Notes under the pieces: generated by a model | Told to the model about the DNA's origin: nothing | What the model saw: the letters and a program-made list of their open reading frames with translations, nothing else | Database searches by the model: none | Position numbers and translations under genes: made by a program | Part shown: positions 55,000-64,000 of the stretch, one piece after another | Numbering within the stretch: position 1 is the stretch's first letter | How the letters are laid out: every line of letters begins with the position of its first letter | Assembly: GCF_000003815.2 (NCBI RefSeq) | Contig: NC_049996.1 | Span: forward strand, 15,358,828-15,422,827 | Source: Branchiostoma floridae | Lineage: Eukaryota; Chordata; Leptocardii; Amphioxiformes; Branchiostomatidae | Direction: 5' to 3' | Length of the DNA: 64,000 bases

Positions 55000-56066
55000 G
55001 GAACATGGTTCGTTGCATTAAAACATGAGAGAGTACTTTTTTAAAGGAAAGCTTGCTCATTTCCTATAATTAGCCTACCGCTGCATTATAACGTCTAAAC
55101 GTATTGACTAATTTTTAAAGGCCGTTTTTTTTGGAGGACGTCGATTGGCTTGGTTGAAAATAGAAATTAATAGAATACTTGAAATCCTTGGACTTGAATA
55201 ATCTTGAATGTCATTTTACTTATTTTTAGCACACGGAAGTTCCGCTTTTGTCATATTCTGTTGACAGATCCTCAACGGACATAGCTTGTTCGTGTCACGT
55301 GGCTTTTCAGTCCTAATGATGTGGCAACAATGATACCATTTGGGGTACTTGGGAAGTCCTTATATGGTAAACTTCACCGTTACACTAGTGACAGCGGTGC
55401 TGGTGGAATTCTGGAAGGGCGTTTTGAGCCAGTATGTAAGATAACGGCAAGATAACATGTGGAACCTCTGTCTTATGTTACTACGAACTATATTGCATCA
55501 TCGAACTCCTCCCACTTTCACCTTTACATGTGTTCCTTATAAGGTGAAGTAAGGGGTAATAATGCCTGCCTGACACAGGTGTGATAATGTAAGAAACCTC
55601 ATGATCACAGTCAACCCAACTTAAAGAAATCACTGTGGACTGTTCCTCTTCAAAACGAAAGATTCATATATACCATAGAAGTCATGAGTACATCTGTTTG
55701 ATCAGGCAATATCGCATAAAATTCTTGTTTTATTCAGTCCATACCTGTAGGTTTTTTACAATTTAAATAACCACTTTGATCATCATTATGATTATGTAAG
55801 TGTTTTTATGCATGTGACGCTGTATGTTTCAGTCAGCTGTGCACATGGCCAAATATTTTAATGAAATGTATTTTAAATCCCTAACAGGTACGAAAACAAG
55901 TTATCGACGATAGTATTCACTGTATAACACCCTACTAAATCCTATAGACAGTTCTGTTATGATGGTACCCACCGAATTTTAGCACGTTTGTTCAACTTAC
56001 GAAAAGTCGCTAGCCTATTTGACTAATATGTGATGGACAGTAGCCCTCAACAACACACTTGAACAT
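55000..56066. other. Spacer between RTK copies 1 and 2 (duplicated)
   Basis: Large parts match 59550-60620: GAGAGAGTAC(T)TTTTTAAAGG, CCGCTGCATTATAAC, GTGACAGCGGTGCTGGTGGA then ATTCTGGAAGGGCG, and CAAGTTATC(G)A. The duplication unit therefore includes upstream flanking DNA and presumably the promoter. No other gene is seen. Confidence 0.75.
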
Positions 56067-57038
56067 TCAAACTGCCGTTTCCTTTTCCGTGATCATCGTG
56101 TGGCACATTTGCATGAGTTTCGTCTCTAGAATATCCGGAACCGGTCTTGCCAATGGACTTTCCCGCCAACACGACATCATGACGTCATACATTTCTCCGG
56201 AACAATCCGGAGGCTTCCTCAGCCGGATTCCCCTCCGGAGTGTCCTGGCGAGCTGGTGACAGGTCGGGTGGTTGTTGCCATCGTAACGCGGTTCTCGTCC
56301 CAGCGTGGCGATCTCCCACAGCAGCACGCCGAAGGACCAGACGTCACTCTGACAGGTGTACTCGCCTGTCTCTAAAGATTCCAGAGACATCCAGTTCAAC
56401 GGCAATACTTCATTTCCTGCGTTGTTTGTATCTCCGTTAGCCGGTTCTTTGCCACGTTTATTACTAGACACGTGTTGGACAGTGGTATAGACGTCACCGG
56501 CCTGTCCGAAGTCGGCCAGCTTGGCCACGTTGTCGGCAGTGATGAGGACGTTCCGAGCGGCCACGTCACCGTGAGTGAGCGCCAGGCGTTGGAGCTCCTG
56601 AAGAGCGCGGGCAATGTGTACGGCGTAGCGGAGGTTATGTGGGAGAGGCTGCGGTCCGTTTTGCCGTCGTGTCTGTTGCAGCAAACGTAAAAGGCAGCCT
56701 TTAGAAGCGTATTCCATGACGATATACTTCTTAGTCGACTCATTGACCAATGCCAACAGCTGGATGATGTTGGAGCGAAGGTTGTCGTGATGCCGATCCT
56801 CGTGCACGGCTACCAAGATGGCCGCCTCCCTGAAGAGGCTGCGGTAACACGGACCGTCTCGTGTGCGAACCTCCTTGGCAGCAACGGTGACGTCCCCGGC
56901 AGATGTCTTGAGCCTGGCCCGAATGACGTGACCGAACCTACCCATGCCTACCAGGTGACCGAGAGTCAGATGTCGGCTGGTCGTGCCCCAGCGCCTGAGC
57001 CAGCCCGGCCGGACGGCCTGTGCCAGATCTGACTCCAC
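56067..57038 (-). CDS. RTK copy 2, kinase exon
   Basis: Begins VESDLAQAVRPGWLRRWG after acceptor ATTACACAG and runs to the stop. It holds the juxtamembrane segment and the whole kinase domain in one exon. Confidence 0.92.
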   Translation of the reverse strand: MESDLAQAVRPGWLRRWGTTSRHLTLGHLVGMGRFGHVIRARLKTSAGDVTVAAKEVRTRDGPCYRSLFREAAILVAVHEDRHHDNLRSNIIQLLALVNESTKKYIVMEYASKGCLLRLLQQTRRQNGPQPLPHNLRYAVHIARALQELQRLALTHGDVAARNVLITADNVAKLADFGQAGDVYTTVQHVSSNKRGKEPANGDTNNAGNEVLPLNWMSLESLETGEYTCQSDVWSFGVLLWEIATLGREPRYDGNNHPTCHQLARTLRRGIRLRKPPDCSGEMYDVMMSCWRESPLARPVPDILETKLMQMCHTMITEKETAV

Positions 57039-59361
57039 CTGTGTAATTCATTGATGAATATGATATGATACATTATTGTTAAACGATGCTATTGATTGAG
57101 GTTAAATCATGTTGATTTGTATGTATGTGTGTTTGTGGACTAGATTACTCGAGGTTAGTTCTAATGGATAAAATGGAATTTCCAACTGCTACAAACACGT
57201 TCATGCAGTCGTTTGCTTTTGGGGTAGGCATGTTCTCTTTAACAATACATGGATGAGACCTTAAAGTCTTGAATAATGACATGATTACTTGGCGAAGGGA
57301 TGTGTTCTTAGAACGCTAGTTGATTGATGCTAAACGTGTAATTTATTGTATTATTATTAGTAGACAACTTTTCGCAAATAGTAGTTAATGGAAGAGGACT
57401 CCAGGAAGAGTAGTGGATGTATTTCAGCACTAATGGAGTCTCCTTGATGAACAAACAAACCAACAAACCTGCTCCAGCTGCAGTAGAGCTTCGGTCTCTC
57501 CATCTCTATCGGGCTCCCTGCCGCACACCTGTTTCCTTTTGTACAGCATTATTATTGTCGCTACACAACCGGCCAGTACGATCATGGATCCGATTGGCAC
57601 AAGGCTCTCTAGTAGTGGCTCTGCTTGCTTTTCGTCACAGTTCTTCCCTGTCCAGTGCGCCACGCACGTGCAGCTGCCGTCCACGTTGTCGCAGGTGGCG
57701 TTGTTCTTACAGGTGCAGGTCAATCGGCATCCCAGGCCGTGCCTGTATCTCGGACAGGGTACGTCACACCACAGTCCGTACCAGCCTGCCGTGCAGGTAC
57801 ACTTGCCGTCGCTAGGGCTACAGCTCGCACCGTTTCGGCAGCGGCACTTCTTCAGGCACCGCTCGCCGAAGGTTCCGTTCGGGCAGGTTGCCTGACACCT
57901 GGTTCCCGTCCACCCCGGGGGACAGACGCAACCAGCCCGCCAGTCACAGGTCGCGCCTTGGAGGCAGTCGCAAGCTTCGTCACAAAGCTCGCCTTTTCTA
58001 TTGGGCGGACACTTGGCAATGTCAAGTACAATGGTTGCATTGAAGACATTTCCATCGGCGTCGGAAGCCCGGCACTTGTAGGGACCATTGTCTCTTGACT
58101 GTAGGTTGAAAAGAGTTTGTTCTAATCGAGTAGCATTACTCCTAGCAATCTCTGATCCGTCTGGAAGTCGCAATGCTAACATTGTGGCACTGACGTGATG
58201 GACTTGACAGTGAACAGTGACGTTAGCGGAAATGTAGATATCAGAAAGGTCGCTAGGTATCGTTGTTACAGAAACACCAGGCTTTGGAATGTCACAGGCG
58301 ACACCTTGCCACCCAGCTGTACATTTGCAGGCACCATTGAAGCCATGGCAACGGGCTCCATTCTTACAGATGCAGATCTGATCACAAAGAATGCCATATT
58401 TACCTGGACCGCATCCGACCGGCGTGAAATCTAATGTTAGGGTTTCAACATGCACAATGACGTTTCTTCCAAATTGTTTATGGGAAATTTCGAATGGATC
58501 CAGCAGTGTCAGAAATTGGCAAACATAGCGCGTTTTGCTTTTTGTTGGAAATGCAAAGGAAAGTAACCATATCAAAATCGGATTCTGAAGTTTTTCTATC
58601 GCCTGAGGGATCTGTTGTTCTAAGTAACGCAAGTCTTCCCGGTGATTTTTGTGATCGAAAAGCTCTATTGACAGTTCTGACAGTATGTCATCAGATTCAG
58701 CATGACATGATAGGACCTGGTACGAATTCTCTCTCCTCTTCCACTGTCCTGACTCAAAGGCTACGTCTTTAAGATTACGGACTGCGAATGCCATACGAAC
58801 CTGACAGTTGTTATCTGTTGTGATTACAAGCTTAGAATTGTCGTCCATTTTCCATCTCTCAAAAGGTTTGCTAATTGTCGTCTCGTAAGAAACAACATCT
58901 CCGGCAGCTGTCTCGGCTTCTGCACTCAGCGAAATACTGAATTGAAATTCATTAGACCGGTTCCCAGTAAGATTGATCGGTGTTTCACACGTCTCGTTGT
59001 ACACAGGAGGATAGCCCGAAACGTTTCTCACATTTAATTTGATCCTGACGACATGGTGACCAGGGTCCTGGAGCCCTCCGACACGAAGCTTTAAAAGATA
59101 CTCCGACTGTACTGACCAGTCCAGCGGCCTGGCCACCACAACTGTACAGTTCGTACTCACAGAGAAGCGGCCATAGCGATCCCCGTCCAACATCACACAC
59201 GGAAGTTCCGCTTTCTCCTCTCCCAGCATCTTCGGCAAACTGACAACACTTGTTCCAATCTTGGCATTTTCAAATACAGACACAGTGAAGTTGATGCCTT
59301 CATCGGCCCGGCAAAGTAGAAAATATAGATCCAGCAGAAGTATGATACCTTTGACTGCCAT
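56067..59361 (-). CDS. Receptor tyrosine kinase, copy 2 (two exons)
   Basis: Ectodomain exon 59361-57469 (631 codons) and kinase exon 57038-56067 (323 aa plus stop) join in phase 0 (GAGCAG|GTTTGT ... ACACAG|GTGGAG) to about 954 aa. Architecture as in copy 1: signal peptide (IILLLDLYFLLCRA), cadherin-like, middle region, EGF, Ig, three EGF, TM (SMIVLAGCVATIIMLY), kinase. Kinase landmarks: Gly loop at 662-669, Lys 686, HGDVAARN from 787, DFG at 807, followed by QAGDVYTT. The tandem activation-loop Tyr pair typical of many RTKs is absent. All EGF Cys and Ig Cys appear kept and there are no premature stops, so it is probably functional. It lies 1.2 kb upstream of copy 1 in the same orientation. 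Confidence 0.9.
57469..59361 (-). CDS. RTK copy 2, ectodomain and TM exon
   Basis: Signal peptide to ...EALLQLEQ, then donor CAG|GTTTGT. About 1.9 kb of multidomain ectodomain without any intron is unusual for an animal RTK and hints at a processed (retrotransposed) ancestor. Confidence 0.92.
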
Positions 59362-59419
59362 ATTGCGGCCACGATTGTGCAAAGAAAGTAAGCAAAGCAA
59401 GTAAGCAAGCTCTATATCT

Positions 59420-60620
59420 AGACTTCCGCTTCGACAAACAGCACTTCTACAAACAGATCATGTGTCAGTCATGGTTGATGAAGCAAAGCAAATAGTCCTG
59501 GGAGCCACTGCATGCAAGGTTTCTAACCTTTTCACTCGGGAACATGGTCGGGTTAAAACATGAGAGAGTACCTTTTTAAAGGAAAGCTCGCTCACTTTTT
59601 AATTAGCATACCGCTGCATTATAACATCTAAATGTATTGACCATTCTTTTTAATGACGTTGTTTTGGAGGAGGTAGATTAGGCCCTTGGAGAATAGAATA
59701 CTTGAAGTCCTTGGACTTGAACGTCACGTTGCTTATTTTAAGTACACGGAAGTTCCGCTTTTGTCATATCCTATTGACAGATCATTTACGGACGTAGCTT
59801 ATTCGAGTCACGTGGCTTTTCAGTCCTAATGATGTGGCAACGTTAACAGTGATATCATTTGGGGTACTTGGGAACTCCTGATATGGTAAACTTCACCGTT
59901 ACACTAGTGACAGCGGTGCTGGTGGAATTCTGGAAGGGCGTTTTGGGCCGGTATGTAAGACAACGGCAAGTTAGCATGTGGAACCTCTGTCTTATGTTAC
60001 TACTATTTTGCATCACCGAACTCCTCCCACTTTAATAAATTTCTCTTTTACATGTGTTCCTCGTAAGGTGAAGTAAGGGGTAATAATGACTGCCTGATTC
60101 AGGTGTTATAATGTTTACAGGATGCCGCAATCACAGTCAACCCAAGAAAAATCACTGTGGACTGACAGGTGTGATAATGTAGGATGTCACAGTCAACCCA
60201 ACTTAAAGAAATCACTGTTGTATGTGCCTGGAAGTCATGAGTACATCTGTTTGAATCCGGTGATATCGTCTTTAATTCTTGTTTCATTGACTACATTGGT
60301 TTGTTACAACATAAATGCCTACTTTGATCATCGTTATAATTATGCAAAGTTTGATGCTTGTGACGCTGTACACATGACCAAATATTTGAATAAAATGTAC
60401 TATGTTAAATCCCTAACAGGCACTAAAACAAGTTATCAAGGAAAGTATTCACTGTATAACACCCTAGTAAAGTATATACACAGTTATGGTATGATCAAGG
60501 AGCTTTTATACTCCTTTGTATGTTGGTACAGTCTGAAATTTAGCACATTCGTCCAACTTGCGAAAAGTCCATTCTCGACTAATATGGGATGGACAGCAGA
60601 ATCTCAACAACACGTCTGCA
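59420..60620. other. Spacer between RTK copies 2 and 3 (duplicated)
   Basis: Homologous to the spacer at 55000-56066 over most of its length. It has an extra local duplication around 60060-60225, where GTGATAATGT / CACAGTCAACCCAA / GAAATCACTGT blocks are repeated. ORFs here have no recognisable product. Confidence 0.7.
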
Positions 60621-60623
60621 CAC

Positions 60624-61598
60624 TCAAACTGTGGATTCCTTTTCTATTATCATCGTATGACACATTTGCATGAGTTTCGTCTCTAGAATATCAGGACCCG
60701 GTCTTGCTGGTGCACTTTCCCGCCAACACGACATCATGACGCCATACATCTCTCCGGAACAATCCGGAGGCCTCCTCAGCCGGACTCCCCTCCGGAGTGT
60801 CCGTGCGAGCTGGTGGCACGTTGGCTGGCTGTTGCCATCGTAACGCGGTTCTCGTCCCAGCGTGGCGATCTCCCACAGCAGCACGCCGAAGGACCAGACG
60901 TCACTCTGACAAGTGTACTCGCCTGTCTCTAAAGACTCCACAGACATCCAGTTCAACGGCAACACTTCAATTCCGTTGTTTGTGTCTCGGTCAGCCGGTT
61001 CTGTGCCACGTTTTTCATTAGGTACGTGTTGGACAGTGGTATAGACGTCACCGGCCTGTCCAAAGTCGGCCAGTTTGGCCATGTCGTCAGCAGTGATGAG
61101 GACGTTCCGAGCGGCCACGTCACCGTGAGTGAGCGCCAGGCGCTGGAGCTCCTGAAGAGCGCGGGCAATGTGCACGGCGTAGCGGAGATTACTAGTATAT
61201 GGGAGAGGCTGTGGTCCGTTTTGCCGTCGTGTCTGTTGCAGCAAACGTAAAAGGCAGCCTTTGGAAGCGTATTGCATGATGATGTATTTTTTGGTTGACT
61301 CATTGACCAATGCCAACAGCTGAATGATGTTGGAGCGAAGGTTGTCGTGATGCCGATCCTCGTGCACGGCTACCAAGATGGCTGCCTCCCTGAAGAAGCT
61401 GCGGTAACACGGCCCGTCTCGTGTGCGAACCTCCTTGGCAGCAACCGTGACGTCCCCGGCAGATGTCTTGAGCCTGGCCCGAATGACGTGACCGAACCTG
61501 CCCATACCTATCAGCTGACCGAGTGTCAGATGTCGGCTGGTCGTGCCCCAGCGCCTGAGCCAGCCCGGCCGGACGGCCTGCGCCAGATCTGACTCCAC
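60624..61598 (-). CDS. RTK copy 3, kinase exon
   Basis: Starts VESDLAQAVRPGWLRRWG after acceptor ATTACACAG. It contains the complete kinase domain and the stop. Confidence 0.92.
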   Translation of the reverse strand: MESDLAQAVRPGWLRRWGTTSRHLTLGQLIGMGRFGHVIRARLKTSAGDVTVAAKEVRTRDGPCYRSFFREAAILVAVHEDRHHDNLRSNIIQLLALVNESTKKYIIMQYASKGCLLRLLQQTRRQNGPQPLPYTSNLRYAVHIARALQELQRLALTHGDVAARNVLITADDMAKLADFGQAGDVYTTVQHVPNEKRGTEPADRDTNNGIEVLPLNWMSVESLETGEYTCQSDVWSFGVLLWEIATLGREPRYDGNSQPTCHQLARTLRRGVRLRRPPDCSGEMYGVMMSCWRESAPARPGPDILETKLMQMCHTMIIEKESTV

Positions 61599-63915
61599 CT
61601 GTGTAATTCATTGATGTATATGATATGATGCATGTATTGTTAAACGATGCTATTGATTGATGTGAAATCATGTTAATGTGTATGTATGTCTTTGTTTGTT
61701 GACAGCAATACTCGAGGTTAGTTGGAATGGATAAAATGGAATTTCCAACTGCTACAAACACGTTTATGCAGTCGTTTGCTTTTTGGGTAGGTATGTTCTC
61801 TTTAGCAATAAATAGGTAAGACTTCAACGTCTTGAATAAAGACATGATTATTTTGCAAAGGAATGTGCTCGTGGGATTCTAGTTGATTGATGTTAAACGT
61901 GTTACTTATTGTATTATCGTTTTTAGATGGTAAGTGTTAGTAAGACAACGTTTTGCAAATAGTAGTTAATAGAAGAGGACTCCAGGAAGAGTAGTGGATG
62001 TATTTCAACACTAATGGAGACTCATTAAGAAACAAAGAAACAAACAAACCTGCTCCAGCTGCAGTAGAGCTTCGGTCTCTCCATCTCTATCGGGCTCCCT
62101 GCCGCACACCTGTTTCCTTTTGTACAGCATTATTATTGTCGCTACACAACCGGCCAGTACGATCATTGATCCGATTGGCACAAGGCTCTCTAGCAGTGGC
62201 TCTGCTTGCTTTTCGTCACAGTTCTTCCCTGTCCAGGGCGCCACGCACGTGCAGCTGCCGTCCACGTTGTCGCAGGTGGCGTTGTTCTTACAGGTGCAGG
62301 TCGATTGACATCCCAGGCCGTGCCTGTATCTTGGACAGGGTACGTCACACTGCAGTCCGTACCAGCCTGCCGTGCAGGTACACTTGCCGTCGCTAGGGCT
62401 ACAGCTCGCATCGTTAAAGCAGCGGCACGTCTTCAGGCACCGCTCGCCGAAGGTGCCGTTCGGGCAGGTTGCCTGACACCTGGTTCCCGTCCACCCCGGG
62501 GGACAGAGGCAACCATCCCGCCAGTCACAAGTCGCGCCTTGGAGGCAGTCACAAGCTTTGTCACAGAGCTCGCCTTTTCGATGAGGAGGACACTTGGCAA
62601 TGTCAAGTACAATGGTTGCATTGAAGGCATTTCCATATTCGCCTGAAGCCTGGCACTTGTAAGGACCCTTGTCTTTCAACTGTATGTTGAAAAGAGTTTG
62701 TTCTAATCGAGTAGCATTGCTCCTAGCAATCTCTGATCCGTCTGGAAGTCGCAATGCTAACATTGTGGCACTGACGTGATGGACTTGACAGTGAACAGTG
62801 ACGTTAGCGGAAATGTAGATATCAGAATTGTCGCTTGGTGTCGTTGTTGCAGTAACACCAGGCTTTGGAATGTCACAGGCGACACCTTGCCACCCAGCTG
62901 TACATTTGCAGGCACCATTGAAGCCGTGACAACGGGCACCATTTTTACAGATGCAGATCTGATCACAAAGAATGCCATATTTACTGGGACCGCATCCGAT
63001 CGATGTCAAATCAAATGTTAGCGTTTGAACATGTTGTACACTATATTGAGGAATCCTGAATGAACTCAGATATGACGGGAAATCGCACACATGCGTTTTG
63101 CTTTTTGTCGTAAATGCAAAGGAAAATAACCAGATAAACATCGGATTCTGAAGTTTGTCTATCACTTGAGGGAACTTTTGTTCGAAGTAACGTATTTTGT
63201 GCCATTCGCGTTTGTAAAAAAGCTCTATTAACAGCTCTGGCTGCATATCATCAGATTCTGCACTACATGATATGTTAAGATTCCATGCCCTCTGATACAG
63301 TTCTGATGCAATGGCTAAGTCTTTCAGACTACCGACTGCGATTGCCATACGAGCCTGACAGTTGTTATCTGCTGTGATCACAAATTTATTATTGTCCATG
63401 CTCCATCTCTCAAGAGGCTTGCTAATTGTCGTCTCGTAAGAAACAACATCTCCGGCACTCGTCTCAGCTTCAATATTCAGCGAAACACTGAACAGAAATT
63501 CATTAGACCGGTTTCTGGTTAGATCAACCGGTGTTTCACACGTCTCGTTGTACACAGGAGGATAGCCCAAAACGTTTCTCACATTTAATTTGATACTGAC
63601 GACATGGTGACCAGGGTCTTGTAGCCCTCCGACACGAACCTTTAAAAGATACTCCGACTGTACTGACCAGTCCAGTGGCCTGGCCACCACAACTGTGCAG
63701 TTCGTACTCACAGAGAAGCGGCCATAGCGATCACCCTCCAACATCACACACGGAAGTTCCGCTTTCTCCTCTCCCAACAAAGTCGGCAAGTTGACAACGC
63801 CTGTTCCAATCTTGGCATTTTCAGACACAGAAACGGTCAAGTTGATACCTTCATCGGCCTGACAAATTAGACAGCAAAGACCCAATAGAAGGAAAGTCTG
63901 GTAGTTACTTGTCAT
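60624..63915 (-). CDS. Receptor tyrosine kinase, copy 3 (two exons)
   Basis: Ectodomain exon 63915-62050 (622 codons) and kinase exon 61598-60624 (324 aa plus stop), phase 0 junction, about 946 aa. The signal peptide differs from copies 1 and 2 (QTFLLLGLCCLICQA), and the middle region (roughly residues 160-305) is the most diverged, with length changes. The EGF/Ig part, TM and kinase are nearly the same as copy 2. The kinase keeps GMGRFGHV, VAAKEV, HGDVAARN, DFG and SDVWSFG. Substitutions such as IIMQYASKG for IVMEYASKG in the hinge region set it apart. The pattern suggests diversified ligand binding with conserved signalling output. Confidence 0.9.
62050..63915 (-). CDS. RTK copy 3, ectodomain and TM exon
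   Basis: From MTSNYQTF to ...EALLQLEQ, donor CAG|GTTTGT. The ATG at 63915 is directly followed by a good hydrophobic signal, which fixes the start. Confidence 0.92.
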
Positions 63916-64000
63916 GGTGTAGCCGATGCGCTAGATCTGGACACGCTCGTACAACACATCTAGCACTTCATTCATTGTGTTCTGAAGAGATCTTGTGTCA

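Noticed and set aside
60122-60673. 183-aa + strand ORF running into RTK copy 3
   Set aside because: Lies in the duplicated spacer and overlaps the end of the kinase exon. The equivalent position in the other spacer has no matching ORF.

Overview
The window reads as lancelet (amphioxus, Branchiostoma) nuclear DNA. The basis is a tandem family of unusual receptor tyrosine kinases, a BTB-TLDc gene and a collagen-C1q gene with many small GT-AG introns, dense fold-back MITEs and tRNA-derived SINEs, and minisatellites that straddle exon edges. The last feature is one I recall being described in amphioxus genes. No search was run, so genus and species are inference.

Layout. 1-16.8 kb: no convincing gene. 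It holds microsatellites, several MITE families, a short tandem array and an assembly gap (5720-5987). 16.84-18.42 kb (+): one long coding exon for TTI2, the TELO2-interacting partner in PIKK kinase maturation, followed by tandem copies of its own C-terminal coding tail. 18.9-27.7 kb: repeats and MITEs. 28.2-50.6 kb (+): an 11-exon gene for a BTB-BACK-TLDc protein of about 490 aa, whose splice phases close at every junction. Its 10.8-kb fourth intron contains, on the opposite strand, a complete three-exon collagen/C1q-domain gene (33.18-37.74 kb). Its ninth intron contains, also on the opposite strand, a frameshifted Crypton-type tyrosine recombinase (48.2-49.5 kb). 51.98-63.92 kb (-): three head-to-tail receptor tyrosine kinase genes with a signal peptide, cadherin-like region, EGF, Ig, three EGFs, a TM segment and a kinase.

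The most unusual signal is local and recurrent. Short blocks carrying an exon edge (splice acceptor or donor plus adjacent codons) have been tandemly copied into the neighbouring intron. This affects both sides of BTB-TLDc exon 1, the 5' edges of exons 3 and 4, the 3' edges of exons 5 and 7, both edges of the C1q terminal exon, and the 3' end of TTI2. The extreme case is an array of about 31 units of 30 bp, each carrying an acceptor-like and a donor-like motif. It is open in frame between two copies of exon 5. These arrays create decoy splice sites and possible alternative exons within single-copy genes.

The RTK cluster is a recent tandem duplication that includes upstream spacer. Two copies carry a phase-0 intron between the ectodomain and kinase that the third lacks precisely. 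All three have Gly instead of Arg in the HRD motif of the catalytic loop.
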